The notes: generated from the letters alone by a model not told the origin. DNA of 64,000 bases from Balaenoptera acutorostrata (GCF_949987535.1 NC_080072.1:53388356-53452355); one strand, 5' to 3'; counted from the first letter of the stretch, positions 11,101 to 20,497 are shown. Program-made: numbers and translations.

Positions 11101-13041
11101 ATTCACAGAAGAGCAGGTTTGGGGGGATCGAAGGATGATGAAATTACTTTGAGATGGTTTAAGTTTGGACACCTGGACTTTTAAGGGACCACCTGGACCA
11201 TTTAGGTGTTAAGCTCAGTTAGAGATATAAGGTGCAAGGGGCCTAAGAAGTCTGTTCCAGGTCTGTTCCCCATGGATAAAATGAGGGTCTTGGATTAAGA
11301 GCTTCCATTTAATTCAGCATATATTTATTAGTCCTTGCTATTCCCTAGGCCCTGCTGGCAACACAAATGAATCAAAGCCCTTGCCAATAGGCAGCTCACA
11401 TTCAGGGTGCAGGCAGGAAAGGCCAGGGGAAGGCTAGGAACAAGAGGCACAAGCATAGTCCACAGAGAGCTCAGGAAGAAAGGATTCTTTCTGAGGCCAG
11501 AAGGGCTTCCTGGAGTGGGTGACTTTTGAATTAGGCTTTGAGGGGTTGGTAAAAATCTAATGGGGGAGGGAAGAGGGCGGACAGTCTATTCCTCCTTCCC
11601 AGAGAGAACACTGACCATTCTTCTCTGAGCCTCCATCCCCAGCTGTGTGGCAGAGTGAATAATGCCTGCTATAAGGATAAGAGAAAATAACACATGTCAG
11701 CATCTCCCTTAGGACCTGGAACATGGTGGATGCTTAATAATACTTTAGTTACTTCCCATCTCTACCTTTCCTTTCCCTTCCTTCCTCCACAACCCCCTTT
11801 TATTTCCTGGCCAAGGCCCAGGCCCCCCTCTCCATAACCGGGAGAGTAGAGAAGTCCATTGGGTTTCTCCAGGTGTCATCACTGGAGAGCTGCTAGCAAA
11901 TATTAGACTATCTATCAAAGGAAGTAGGGAGCCATGGAGAATTTCTGATCAGGGGAGTGCTAGGTAGGAAGCCAGGGCAGGAAAATGGCATCGCTGGGAG
12001 CTGGATGGAGGGGCTGAAGTATTAGAGGACAAGGGCCTTGTGGGGAGGTAGGGTCTTTCTTCAGGAGCTTGCTGGTATCTGGGGACCCATTTGTAAACTT
12101 GGTGTGGTGGCTCTGTGGGCCCAGAAGGGCCTGAACCAGGTGTGGGGGGTAGGGGACAAAAGCCGGGCCCAGCTCTCCGGCAGCTGACCAGGCAGGGCTC
12201 CCCAGGTGCGCGTCTACAGCCCGTACCAGGACTACTATGAGGTGGTGCCCCCCAACGCTCACGAGGCCACATATGTCCGCAGCTACTATGGACCGACCTA
12301 TGGTAAGTCTCCGACCCACCCCTCCCCCTGCCTCAATTCCCGCCCCTGGTCTATCAGTAGGGGCCAGGCCCCACCCTTTTAGTGACCATGGATTTTCCCA
12401 GGTGGGACCCTCCGCAAGGCCCCCTCCCCATCCCATGACTCAGAACGGTTCTTGAACCAGAGCCCCTTCCCACTCCAGAGCTGACCTCTTCTCTAGTCCG
12501 GCCTCTGTTCGCTGGCTGCCCAGCAATACCCATTCTTGAGCTGGTAGCGACCCCTGGTGGCTAATGCGGGAAAGGCTACCTCCTCTCACTCCAGGGTCTG
12601 GGGGTTGGGAAGGCCCATCCATCATCAGGTGCAGTCTGGAGTTTCTTAGAGACCCCGGGGTTTCCTCGCCAGCCCATCCTAGCCCCACGGTCCCAGAACG
12701 TCCGTAGCAGATCCAGGGCATAGAAGCCGTGGGAACAGAGCACGCGTCCTTCCCGCATCAAGGCCTCAGTTTCTCCGACTGGGGAGCAGGAGAGTGGGTT
12801 CAGTGCTTTATCTTGGTTTGGGCTGGAGTCTAGCAGGAGGAGGCGGATGATCTCTTTGCTCCCTCCTCTTAAGTCCCTGGCCCTCACGGGCTCTCTCTCC
12901 GCAGGCCCCGGCGTGACGCACGTAGTGGTCCGGGACGATCCTTGCTACAGCGCAGGCGCCCCCCTGGCCATGGGCATGCTTGCGGGAGCCGCCACAGGTG
13001 CAGCACTCGGCTCGCTCATGTGGTCGCCCTGCTGGTTCTGA
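2079..13041 (+). CDS. PLEKHB1: PLEKHB1 (evectin-1/PHR1), PH-domain tail-anchored membrane protein, spliced
   Basis: Joining 2079-2115, 3502-3654, 4267-4369, 5475-5514, 8367-8471, 12206-12302 and 12905-13041 gives an open frame of 223 codons plus TGA, with GT/AG at every junction. Residues about 2-110 are a PH domain: GGWLWRQSS strand 1, RRWKRNWFALW strand 2, and a final helix with the invariant Trp at residue 100. Lys20 matches the lysine that binds phosphatidylserine in evectin-2. A basic stretch (112-146) comes from one cassette exon. A Tyr-rich segment (YSPYQDYYEVVPP) follows, then a hydrophobic Gly/Ala segment at about 196-218 and the C-terminus SPCWF, which together form a tail anchor. 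Family knowledge: post-Golgi membrane protein of photoreceptors, brain and inner-ear hair cells. The ATG used here is the internal one. Human isoform 1 has 19 more residues; 13 of these are encoded just upstream of this ATG, and the exon for the first six was not found. Identity is very secure; the start is uncertain. Confidence 0.95.
2215..2600 (+). mobile_element. L2 LINE 3'-region fragment
   Basis: Shows ctctgcccggaatgtcc, ttcaagacccagctcaggtg, gaggagccttctctgcc, gactgtgagcacctcaagtg and cagggactgggt, in the L2 order. It lies in the PLEKHB1 intron after the first coding exon. Confidence 0.6.
3270..3395 (-). mobile_element. L2 LINE fragment, antisense
   Basis: cattcagcacatttatggag, ccctgactatgtgttaggcc and a run resembling agcaagacagagagaggccc are the reverse complement of the L2 3' end. 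The intron 2601-3269 otherwise holds only a short A-run at 3212. Confidence 0.5.
3502..3654 (+). CDS. PLEKHB1: PLEKHB1 coding exon, PH domain core
   Basis: The 153-bp exon runs from acceptor atcgcacag to donor GTGAGC. It starts in phase 1 by completing Ser13 and ends one base into Asp64. It encodes SSILRRWKRNWFALWLDG and the following TLGYYHDETAQDEEDRVLIH strands. Arg17, Arg18, Lys20 and Arg21 form the basic patch expected to contact lipid headgroups. Confidence 0.95.
4267..4369 (+). CDS. PLEKHB1: PLEKHB1 coding exon, PH domain beta strands 5-7
   Basis: The 103-bp exon has acceptor ctgcctttag and donor GTGAGT. It encodes VQPPEGRSRDGLLTVNLREG and then SRLHLCAETRDDA. The last codon is split AT/A, giving Ile98 at the start of the PH C-terminal helix, where the human protein has Leu. 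Confidence 0.94.
4370..5474 (+). other. PLEKHB1 intron, nothing recognised
   Basis: No clear repeat, RNA or coding feature is visible. The open frames here overlap on both strands in GC-rich sequence and show no family resemblance. Confidence 0.5.
5475..5514 (+). CDS. PLEKHB1: PLEKHB1 coding micro-exon, end of the PH domain
   Basis: This exon is only 40 bp, from acceptor gcattgcag to donor GTGAGC, and it encodes AWKTALLEANSTP. Trp100 is the near-invariant tryptophan of PH-domain helices. The exon ends exactly on a codon, so the next 105-bp exon can be included or skipped without changing frame. Confidence 0.92.
5873..6490 (-). mobile_element. L2 LINE, long antisense copy
   Basis: Starts with cattcatccacacaacaaat and ctatgtgccaggcactgtgc, then gagacctgaaggataa, ggcagagggaactgcaggtg, caaaggccctgagagg and gggaagtcattgaaagtttt. 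This is the full reverse-complement order of the L2 3' kilobase, one of the best preserved copies here. Confidence 0.65.
6855..7060 (-). mobile_element. MIR SINE, antisense
   Basis: Shows gggccaggcattgtgc, cattttatagctggggagct, gaggttcagaggggaatt and tggaacctaggtc, the reverse of the MIR core. Confidence 0.55.
7125..7335 (-). mobile_element. L2 LINE fragment, antisense
   Basis: The segment gaggagccatgtcacaaatg, gccttgaagtccaggtgaag, aacttttatcctgag and gggcattaagcagcggggct fits the internal L2 order on the - strand. Strongly diverged. Confidence 0.4.
7611..7692. repeat. Alternating purine-pyrimidine microsatellite, (CA)n with CG and TG steps
   Basis: About 82 bases alternate strictly between purine and pyrimidine, mixing AC, GC, AT and GT steps. 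This is the composition most prone to Z-DNA. It lies in the PLEKHB1 intron before the cassette exon. Confidence 0.9.
7892..8019 (+). repeat. Minisatellite, three copies of a 44-bp unit
   Basis: Units start at 7892, 7936 and 7980 with ggctgttccagggaacacag, followed by ggctgggggcacagtcagga and cgct. The first two are identical and the third has one C for T and loses its end. It makes a 114-codon open frame that is only a by-product of the repeat. Confidence 0.92.
8367..8471 (+). CDS. PLEKHB1: PLEKHB1 cassette exon, basic 35-residue insert
   Basis: The exon is exactly 35 codons, with phase 0 on both sides, acceptor cttgagcag and donor GTAAGT. It encodes APAGATVPPRSRRVCPKVRC and then VTRSWSPCKVERRIW, a segment rich in Arg, Lys and Cys between the PH domain and the Tyr-rich region. 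Alternative inclusion of an exon here is known for PHR1; long and short isoforms differ by this block. The polypyrimidine tract is interrupted by purines (tctgtggcttgagcag), which suits a regulated exon. A minisatellite and an alternating purine-pyrimidine tract lie in the intron just upstream. Confidence 0.92.
8560..9180 (+). mobile_element. L2 LINE, long sense copy
   Basis: catcccatggctcccgat, aaggccctcggaatctggcc, atgcacctcaaaggctgcca, gaggacttcccaga, ggaacctggcacagtgctgg and a gaatgaataaa end follow the L2 3' region. It lies in the intron after the PLEKHB1 cassette exon. Confidence 0.65.
9408..9590 (+). mobile_element. MER5A-like hAT DNA element
   Basis: Bounded by cagtggtgctcaatg and cagaaccactg. 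Between them are gcattagaatcgctta and gggtggggccttgg. The inverted termini CAGTGGT/ACCACTG are visible. Confidence 0.6.
9640..9770 (-). mobile_element. MIR SINE fragment, antisense
   Basis: catttacagatgagaaaact, gctctgagaggttacataac and ggcagggctgggattcccag are the reverse of the MIR core. Confidence 0.6.
10430..10720 (-). mobile_element. L2 LINE fragment, antisense
   Basis: cattaggcacctaccatgtt, agacccagtccctgcccttg, gtctggtggaggagacacct and ggttcagggagagtgat fit antisense L2. 9771-10429 and 10721-11310 show nothing I can name. Confidence 0.5.
11310..11560 (-). mobile_element. L2 LINE fragment, antisense
   Basis: cagcatatatttattag, ccctaggccctgctggcaac, gggcttcctggagtgggtga and ttgaattaggctttgagggg follow the antisense L2 order. 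11561-12205 and the intron 12303-12904 have no clear feature beyond a short antisense L2 scrap near 11890-11960. Confidence 0.5.
12206..12302 (+). CDS. PLEKHB1: PLEKHB1 coding exon, tyrosine-rich linker
   Basis: The 97-bp exon has acceptor gctccccag and donor GTAAGT. It encodes VRVYSPYQDYYEVVPPNAHE and then ATYVRSYYGPTY, with eight tyrosines in 32 residues. It ends one base into a Gly codon. The human protein has PPYAG at this boundary; here the frame gives PTYG, one residue shorter. Confidence 0.94.
12905..13041 (+). CDS. PLEKHB1: PLEKHB1 last coding exon, C-terminal membrane anchor and stop
   Basis: Acceptor ctctccgcag ends at 12904 and the TGA stop is at 13039-13041. It encodes PGVTHVVVRDDPCYS, then AGAPLAMGMLAGAATGAALG and SLMWSPCWF. 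The Gly/Ala-rich hydrophobic run with no following charged tail is the tail anchor shared by both evectins. Confidence 0.95.
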
Positions 13042-13309
13042 GCACTGGACCCTGCGCGTAGACCAGAAAGACCCCTTTCCTGCTTGGTCCCACCCGCCAC
13101 CATCCAAGCCCTGTCCCACTTGGCCCCTTAGTTTCCATTAGCCCCTTCTGGGCTCGTATCGTTCCTCCCACTCCCCACCCTCACCCTGCACATCAGAAGA
13201 AGCTATCATCCCAGGCACAAACATAGCTCAAAATTCTTTTATCTACTGCTAGACACCCTAGAAATCCGTTATAGACAAATATGGGTATGTTTCCCCCAAA
13301 CACACCAGG

Positions 13310-13620
13310 ACACAGAAAATGCAACTCATGGGTCTTCAGGTTGCCCAGGCACTGGAGATACAGGAATCAGATTCTTTCCTCTGGGAGCTCCAGGCTTGGT
13401 GGGGCAGACTGGAGTAAACAAACACTTTACAAGGTGGAGTTATCAGTCTTTTGGCAGTGTGATGGCAAAGAGTGAGGAAGGTAGGCTAGGAGTAAAGTTG
13501 TTGGCAAGAGTGCAGAGCCGTGAACATAATGGCACATCCAAAGAATTGAATGGGAGTTCGTTTGGGCTGGGGTGTGGGCAAGGGTCAGATCATGATGGCC
13601 CTCCAGGCTAAGGAGGTTGC
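13310..13620 (-). mobile_element. L2 LINE fragment inside the PLEKHB1 3' UTR, antisense
   Basis: gcccaggcactggagataca, gagctccaggcttggtgggg and cagactggagtaaacaaaca match antisense L2. If the UTR boundaries are right, the mature mRNA carries this relic. Confidence 0.45.
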
Positions 13621-14225
13621 TGGCTACGGGGGAGGTGTGAGCTTTTTGGAGGGACGTTTCATGATTGCACCATAATGGATATATTGCCTGTTTTAATACC
13701 CAAACCCAAAACACTCCCTGAGTTTAGCCCCATCCTTCCCAGCTACCAGATTTCTGGGTCCTTTGTTCCTTCGGTGTTCAGAAAGCACCTGTTTTCCATG
13801 TCAAGGTGCCTGGGGCAGCAATTGAGCTGAACCTGGTGTCCTCTTCCTGGGGGGCAGGTGAGCTCTCTTTGTGATTCGCCCTAGGTTGGTGCCTCCATCA
13901 AGAAATGCACTTCTATTCCCCAAAAGCTTGGCCCTCTATCCATAGCTGTGGCTATCACCATCTCAGGCTTTGTCTCTTCCTTCACTCTGGGGGAGATGGC
14001 AGTGTTCACCTCTGGGACCTGGTCCACCTTTGTCTCAGTCCTGAAGGCCCCACATGTGCCTCCCTGCAGGTGGCCCAGCAGTCTCCCCATTTGGTCCCCT
14101 TCTAGTCTCCTCCCCTATCCTGTCCCAATCACTAGTAGAAATGCTAACATCCCTGCCCAGTAGCCAGAGTAGCCTGCTAAAGTTCCCTTGTAGATAGGGG
14201 CTCCAGTTGCCCTGCTGCAGAGACT

Positions 14226-14231
14226 AATAAA
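14226..14231 (+). terminator. PLEKHB1: Poly(A) signal of PLEKHB1
   Basis: AATAAA is followed within 25-50 bases by T/G-rich sequence (ggtgtggttgg, then tttgtttgtttcc). This is the normal arrangement of a cleavage and polyadenylation site. Confidence 0.75.
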
Positions 14232-14329
14232 GGTGTGGTTGGCTCTAGCCCTGACTCTGGCTTTGTTTGTTTCCCCAGGGGGGCCCTGTTTCCCTGGAAC
14301 ACCTCTATGACTCAGCACCTACTAGTGCC

Positions 14330-14465
14330 CTCTCTGGTATAGTGAGAAGAGTGTGGATTCTGAGGTCAGGTAGAATTGGTGGCAGCATGTTAGCTGTGCA
14401 ATTTAGGGCAAGTCACTTAACATTTCTGTATCTTGCTTTCCCCACCCATAAGCTGGCAGGTTGAA
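14330..14465 (+). mobile_element. MIR SINE fragment
   Basis: ggtatagtgagaagagtgtg, gattctgaggtcagg, gcaagtcacttaacatttct and gtatcttgctttcccc follow MIR. Confidence 0.6.
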
Positions 14466-15229
14466 GTTGGCTGTCCCTGAGGGCTTGAGAGGAGAGGCTG
14501 CATCAGAATCTCTGTCATCTGAGCAGATGGATGATCCAGGTCATGCCCTGCCTGCTTTCTGAGAGCCCTGTGGTGTTGGGTGGGGTCTTTTCCAGTAGGT
14601 TCCCATCCTTCTAGAGTTGAATCAATGAGTTGGACTCATAGAGACAAAGGTGGCCAGGGAAGGAAACAACCATCTTACATCAGGCCTTTTGAGGCTGCAA
14701 GTAACAGGAACCCCCATGCTCAAACTGATTTAATCCCAAGAAGGGAAAATATTGGGCCACATACCTGAGAAGTCCAGAAACTGCTTGGTCCAGGGACTCA
14801 GATATTATCACTTAGACTTCGCTTTGTTTCCATCTTTACAGCCACTGGGCTGGCTCATTCAGAGGTTGCAGTGATATTCAGCAGCTCTAGACTAATGCCC
14901 TCCTTGGTTCAAGTCTAGCCAAGAGAGCTTCTTTTCCTCCAACAGTATGAATAAAAGTCCTGGCATGAACTTGTATTCAAACTGTTGCACATTAGCCTGA
15001 ATTGGGTCTTGTGGCCATCTCTGAATCTACTGTGATCTGGAAAAGATGGTCTGAAATAACAGAGCTTAGAGCAGGGGTGGGGTAGTGTCCCAAAAGAAAT
15101 TTAGGGCACTGTTCCCAGAAGTAGGATGAATAGGTGAGAGCTGGGTGGCAAGAATATCAGGTATCCACCTCAGCCACATTCCCAGACACCAACTTAGAGG
15201 GATACATAAACAAAAAGAAATGATTCAAT
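14466..15229. other. Intergenic sequence with an unassigned old repeat
   Basis: Phrases such as ccactgggctggctcattc and aaaagtcctggcatgaactt suggest a very old interspersed repeat of a type I cannot name. No gene is visible. Confidence 0.35.
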
Positions 15230-15530
15230 GAAGTTCGATAGGAACATGGTGCAGTGGAAGCTCTGAAGAAGAGGTATGCAACTGTGCCAAGGGGACTGAG
15301 GAAAGCTTTGGGACAGGAAGTGAAAATTTAGGGTGAGCCTTGAAGGATGAGTAGGAGTTTGTCAAACAGAGAAAGGAGAAAGAACAGATGGAAAAAATGG
15401 CATGAACAAAGGCCTAAAAACATTTTGGTCTTGAGAGCACTGTGAAGTTCAGGAAACAGTCTGATGTCACAGCAAGTTGCATGGTGAGGAGTGGTAGTGG
15501 ATGGACCAGGTTATAGAAAACCTCCCACCG
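15230..15530 (-). mobile_element. L2 LINE fragment, antisense
   Basis: gtgagccttgaaggatgagt, gcatgaacaaaggcct and gtgaagttcaggaaacagtc follow antisense L2. 15531-15879 holds no clear feature. Confidence 0.5.
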
Positions 15531-15879
15531 CTGGGTTAAGGGCTCTTTTCTCTGTGCATCTATGGTCTTAGGGCTACATTTATCACGGTCCTGATGATAC
15601 CATGGTTATTTCCACTCACCCCACCAAACAGGGCAAGAAAGATGCAAATGGATGCTCCAGGTGCAGTTTGCTTCAAAATCTCTCCACTGACGGTTGTAGC
15701 ATGAATTTTTTATCTTCCAGCTGTTCGCTAGACAATTATTAAATTATTCACACACATATTAAGACAAACATTAATTCTCACAGACAACACAGTTTAATCT
15801 GGAGGTGGCCTATGGACCACATCTGGCCCACATATTGTTTTGTCTGGTCAGCACAGTGGTTTTTAAAAGTTTTGAATTA

Positions 15880-16265
15880 AAATGTGATATCACTACATAC
15901 GCAACTAAATGGCTAAAGATAAAATAGATAACATTAAGTACTGATGTGAAACAACTGGAAATCTCGTTTAAGGGTAAATTGGTACAACTGCTTTGGAAAC
16001 TGATCAGTTAAGTCACACATATGCATACCTCTTAACACATCAATTCTACTCCTAGGTACCCTCAACAAAAATGGGTACATATGTGCACCCCAAAAATAAT
16101 AGGTACAAAAGTGTAATAAAAGCAAAAACTCAAACTCTAGAATAGGTGGATCCATTGATATATTCCATTCACAAGATAGAATACTATTCAGTGAGAATTA
16201 ATTATCCGTAAGTATATGCAAAATCATGAGTGAATCAAAAAAGTTGCTGAGAGGACAAGGGGAGT
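15880..16265 (+). mobile_element. Old L1 LINE 3'-region fragment
   Basis: ggtacaactgctttggaaac, tcaattctactcctaggtac and aggtggatccattg follow the order of the mammalian L1 3' region. Confidence 0.55.
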
Positions 16266-16432
16266 GGGGGTAAGTGGGAAAATAGAGTTACACTATGACA
16301 AGTTTCCTTTTCCTTATGTGAAGTGTACAATATTAACTTAAGTATATGCTGATAAGTCAAAGATGCACATTAGAATTCCTAGAGCAACCAATGAAAATAT
16401 AAAAAGGTTAAGCTAAAAAAGCCAGTAAAGGA

Positions 16433-16700
16433 GGGACTTTCCTGGCGGCCCAGTGTGTAAGACTCCAAGCTCCCAATGCAGGGGGCCTGGGTTCGATCCC
16501 TGGTCGGGGAACTAGATCCTGCAGGCATGCCGCAATTAAGAATTCTCATGCCACAAATAAGAGTCCTCATGCCGCAACTAAAGAGTCCGCATGCTGCAAC
16601 TAAGAGTGCATGCCGCAAGTAAAAAGATCCCATATGCCACAACTAAGACCCGGCATGGCCAAATAAATAAATATTTCTAAAAAAGTAAATAAATAAATAA
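16433..16700 (+). mobile_element. CHR-type SINE with target-site duplication
   Basis: Starts gggactttcctggcggccca. The pol III B-box GGTTCGATCCC is intact and the tail is (AAAT)n. The 12-bp duplication gccaRtaaagga flanks it, with one mismatch. Confidence 0.9.
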
Positions 16701-16927
16701 GCCAATAAAGGAATTTAAAAACAGATGAAGCAAAGAAAACAAACACCAAAATGGCAGACCTATATCCAAACATACTAATTATTACATTAATGGTCAGTAG
16801 ACAGCATAAATTAAGAGACAGAGACTGTCAGAATAAACAAGCAAGACCCAACTATATAACTTTACAAAAGATACACTTTGAAATGTGCAAGTAGGTTGCA
16901 AGTAGAAGAACAGAAAAAGATATGCCA

Positions 16928-17033
16928 GGGAATTCCCAGTCCAGTGGTTAGGACTCAGCACTTTCACTGCCAGGGCCTGGGTTTGATCCCTGGTCGGGGA
17001 ATTAAGACCCCACAAGTTGTGTGGCATGGCCAG

Positions 17034-17064
<31 letters not shown>

Positions 17065-17065
17065 G
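16928..17065 (+). mobile_element. CHR-type SINE, short form
   Basis: Starts gggaattcccagtccagtgg, has a B-box-like ggtttgatccc, and ends in catggccag plus poly(A). The flanking duplication aaaaagatatgcca is perfect. Confidence 0.9.
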
Positions 17066-17097
17066 AAAAAGATATGCCACGTAAAGAGTAAGCATCA

Positions 17098-17408
17098 GGG
17101 ACTTCCCTGGCACAGTGGTTAAGAATCCGCCTGCCAATGCAGGGGACACAGGTTCGAGCCCTGGTCCAGGAAGATCCCACATGCCACGGAGCAACTAAGC
17201 CCATGTGCCACAACTACTCAGCCTGTGCTCTAGAGCTCGCGAGCCACAACTACTGGGCCTGCGTGCCACAACTACTGAAGCCCACGTGCCCAGAGCCCAT
17301 GCTCCTCAACAAGAGAAGCCACTGCAATGAGAAGCCCATGCTGCAATGAAGAGTAGCCCTCATTCACTGCAACTAGAGCAACAAAGACCCAATGGAGCCA
17401 AAAAAAAA
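17098..17408 (+). mobile_element. CHR-type SINE, long form
   Basis: gggacttccctggcacagtg head, B-box GGTTCGAGCCC, then the long body of repeated cacaactactgagcc-type phrases and a short A tail. Confidence 0.88.
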
Positions 17409-17889
17409 CCTACAATGAGATATTACCTCACACCAGTCAGAATGGCTATCATCAAAAAATCCACAAACAGGTACTTCCCTGGTGGTCCAGTGGTTAAGAA
17501 TCTGTGCTTCTAATGCAGGTGGCATGGGTTTGAACTAGGATCCCACATGCTGTGAGGCTTAAAAAAATAAAAAAGATCCACAAACAATAAATGCTGGAGA
17601 GGGTGTGGAAAGAAGGGAACCCTCCTACACTGTTGGTGGGAATGTAAATTGGTGCAGCCACTATGGAAAACAGTTTCGACGTTCCTTAAGAAACTAAAAC
17701 TAGAGCTACCACATCATCCTGCAATCCCACTCTTGGGCATATACCTGGAGAAAAACATGGTCCCAAAGAATACATGGACCCCAATGTTCATTGCAGTGCT
17801 GTTTACAATAGCCAAGACATGGAAGCAACCTAAATGTCCATTGATACAAGAATGGATAAAGAAGATGTGGTACATATATACAATGGACA
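17409..17889 (+). mobile_element. L1 LINE 3'-end fragment split by a SINE
   Basis: atgagatattacctcacacc, gtgggaatgtaaattggtgc and atggataaagaagatgtggt are the well-known L1 3' region. It is a younger copy than the L1 in which it sits. Confidence 0.8.
17470..17570 (+). mobile_element. CHR-type SINE, short and diverged
   Basis: Head gtacttccctggtggtccag. The B-box is decayed. It is flanked by a duplication of about 14 bp ending atccacaaaca. Confidence 0.82.
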
Positions 17890-18212
17890 GGCTTCCCTGG
17901 TGGCGCAGTGGTTAAGAATCTGCCTGCCAATGCAGAGGACATGGGTTCGAGCCCTGGTCTGGGAAGATCCCACATGCCACAGAGCAACTAAGCCCATGCA
18001 TCACAACTACTGAGCCTGTGCTCTAGAGCCTGTGAGCCACAACTGCTGAAGCCTGTGCACCTAGAGCCTGTGCTCCACAACAAGAGAAGCCACCGCAATG
18101 AGAAGCTTGCACACCACAACAAAGAGTAGCCCCCACTCAGTGCAACTAGAGAAAGCCCGCACACAGCAACAAAGACCCAATGCAGCCAAAAATAAATAAA
18201 TAAAATAAATTT
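17890..18212 (+). mobile_element. CHR-type SINE, long form
   Basis: ggcttccctggtggcgcagt head, B-box GGTTCGAGCCC, and an (AAAT)n tail. It follows directly on the L1 3' end, as if inserted in or near its A-tail. Confidence 0.88.
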
Positions 18213-19118
18213 ATAAAAAAAGAAATAAAGAGGGGCATTTTATAAAGATAAAGAGTCAGTACATCAGGAAGATGATAGCAGTTCTGTGAGAGAGATTTAT
18301 ACATATAAATGCATACATTAAACAAGAAGAAAGATCTCAGTAACCTACCTGGACACCTTAAGGAATTAGAAAAAGAACAAACTAAACACAAAGCTGGTAG
18401 AAGGAAGGAAATAAAGATTAAAGCAGAAATAAGTGAAATAGAGAAAAGAAAACAAAATAGAGAAATTCAATGAAACCAAAAGTTAGTTCTTTGAAAAGAT
18501 CAATAAAATTGACAAACTTTAGCTAAGGGAGAAAAAAAAAGACTAAAAAAGAAGAGAAGACTAAAATTACTAAAATTGGAAATAAAAGTGAACACATCAC
18601 TACTGATTATACAGAAATAAAAAGGATTATAAGAGAATACTATGAACAGTTGTATGCCAACAAATTGGATGACCAAGAGCAAATATTATACTCAATGGTG
18701 AAAGACTAAAAAGCTTCCCCCTAAGATCAGAAATGAGACAGCATGCCCAGTTTTGTCACTTCTACTGGAAGTTTTAGCCAGAGCAATTAGACAAGAAAAA
18801 GAAATAAAAGCCATCCAAATTGGAAAGGAAGAAGTAAAATCATCTCTATTCACAGATGACATGATCTTAAATGTAGAAAACCCTATATATTCCACACACA
18901 CAAAAAAATGTTAATAAACAAATTTAGCAAAGTTTCAGGATACAAAGTCAACACAAAAATCAGTTGCATTTTATACACTAGCACTAAACAATATGAAAAG
19001 GAAATTAAGGGGGAAAAATTCCACTTACAATAATATAAAGAAGAATAAAATATTTAGGAGGAATAAACCTAACCAAGGAGGTGAAACACTTGTATGCTGA
19101 GACCTAAAACATTGCTGA

Positions 19119-19248
19119 GGGGACTTCCCTGGTGGTCCAGTGGTTAAGACTCTGTGCTTCCAGTGCAGGGGGTGTGGGTTCAATCCCTAGTTAGGGAACT
19201 AAGATCCCACGTGCTATGTGGCATGGCCAATCAATCAATCAATCAATC
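19119..19248 (+). mobile_element. CHR-type SINE, short form with (TCAA)n tail
   Basis: ggggacttccctggtggtcc head, B-box GGTTCAATCCC, and tail of tandem tcaa. The duplication attgctga is seen on both sides. Confidence 0.88.
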
Positions 19249-19285
19249 ATTGCTGAAAAGAATTAAGATATAAATAAATGTAAAG

Positions 19286-20002
19286 TTCTATGGTCTGAAT
19301 GTTTGTATTCCCCAAATTTCATACATTAAAATCCGACGAGCGACTTCCCTGGTAGTGCAGTGGTTAAGACTCTGCGCTCCCAATGCAGGGGGCCCAGGTT
19401 CAATCCCTGGTCAGGGAACTAGATCCCACATGCATGCCACAACTAAGAGTTTGCATGCCACAACTAAGGAGCCCACATGCTGCAAATAAGGAGCCCGCCT
19501 ACTTCAACTAAGACCCAGTGCAACGAAATAAATAAATAAATAAATATATAAAAGAAATAATCATTTAAAAAATAAATTAAAAAATAAAATCCCATGAGAA
19601 GCTAACAAAACATTGAAAATCAACTACAACTATACTTCAATTAAAAAAGTAAACTATAAAAATTGTTTAATAGTTAAAAAAATAAAGAAATCCTAATCCC
19701 CTAAAGGTGATGGTATTAATAGATGGGGCTTTGGGAGGTACTTAAATCATGAGGACAGAACCTTTATGAATGGTATTAGTGCCTTGATAAAAGACGCTCC
19801 AGAGAGATCTCTAGCCCCTTCTGCCATGTGAAGATACTACAAGAAGTCTGTGACCCAAAAGAGGGCCCTCATCCAACCAACTATGCTGGCACCCTGGTCT
19901 TGTCAGACTTCCAGTCTCCAGAACTGTGAGCAATAAATTTCTGCTGTTTATAAGCTACCCAGTCTGTGATATCTTTTTATAGCAGCCTAAACAGACTAAG
20001 AG
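19286..20002 (+). mobile_element. MaLR (MLT1-type) 5' LTR, with a SINE inside
   Basis: tatggtctgaatgtttgtat, gatggggctttgggaggtac, ccatgtgaagatac and agaactgtgagcaataaatt follow the MaLR LTR order. It is paired with the copy at 29489-29842. taaag just before it and gaaag just after the right copy form a 5-bp target duplication with one change. Confidence 0.75.
19341..19585 (+). mobile_element. CHR-type SINE inside the MaLR LTR
   Basis: Head cgacttccctggtagtgcag, B-box GGTTCAATCCC, and tail (AAAT)n. The duplication aaaatccgacgag/aaaatcccatgag flanks it. Confidence 0.88.
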
Positions 20003-20493
20003 AAATTAATACCGAGACGTGGGATTGCTGTCATAACAAATACCTAGAAATATGGAAGCAGCTTTGGAATTGGGTATGGGCAGAGGCTGGAAGAATTTGG
20101 AGGTACATGCTAGAAAAAGCCTATATTGTCATGAATGGACTGTTAAGGGCAATTCTCATGAGGGCTCAGAAGGAGAAGAGGAGAGCTGTAAAGAGGGCCT
20201 CAATCTTTTTAGAGAATACTTAAGTGGTTGTGACCAGAATATTGGTAGAAATATGGATGGGAAAGACCATTCTAATGAGGTCTCAGTTGGAAATAAGGAA
20301 TGTGTTACTGGAAACAGGAGAAAAGGCAATCCTTATTATGAAGTGGCAAAGAGCCTGGCTGAACTGTGTTCGTGTCCTAGTTTTTTGTAAAAGGTAGAAC
20401 TTGTAAGTGATGAAATTGTTGTCTGGCCAAAGAAATTTCTAAAGCAAAATGTTGAAGGAGCAGCCTGGCTTCTCTTGAATGCTTATGGTAAAA
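20003..20493 (+). mobile_element. MaLR internal region, left part
   Basis: ggaagcagctttggaattgg, gcagaggctggaagaatttg and agaaatttctaaagcaaaat are MaLR internal sequence. Open frames of 85 and 112 codons overlap here but are not a known protein. It continues at 27900 after the inserted provirus. Confidence 0.65.
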
Positions 20494-20497
20494 TGTG

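Larger units (their letters stand above)
13042..14250 (+). other. PLEKHB1: PLEKHB1 3' UTR
   Basis: The stretch runs from the stop codon to about 20 bases past the AATAAA at 14226. It includes an antisense L2 relic at about 13310-13620. I saw no earlier canonical poly(A) signal, so a 1.2-kb UTR is the simplest reading. Confidence 0.7.
16740..19285 (+). mobile_element. Old L1 LINE, left half, broken by SINEs, a second L1 and the MaLR provirus
   Basis: Fragments at 16740-16927, 17066-17097 and 18213-19118 plus 19249-19285 read as L1 ORF2 on the + strand. They cover the endonuclease start (caagacccaactatata), the middle, and the reverse-transcriptase region, where the FADD-type active site appears as FTDDM at about 18852. 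Many stops. The last piece stops at ataaatgtaaag and the same L1 resumes at 29843 with gaaagacatcctgtg. Confidence 0.75.

Noticed and set aside
17098..18212. Spaced repeats of cacaactactgagcc-like phrases as a CRISPR-like array
   Set aside because: They are the degenerate internal repetition of long CHR SINEs, in a mammalian genome with no associated genes.
19966..20390. Two overlapping frames of 85 and 112 codons as a novel gene
   Set aside because: The nucleotide sequence follows the MaLR internal consensus directly after its LTR. The frames are fortuitous.
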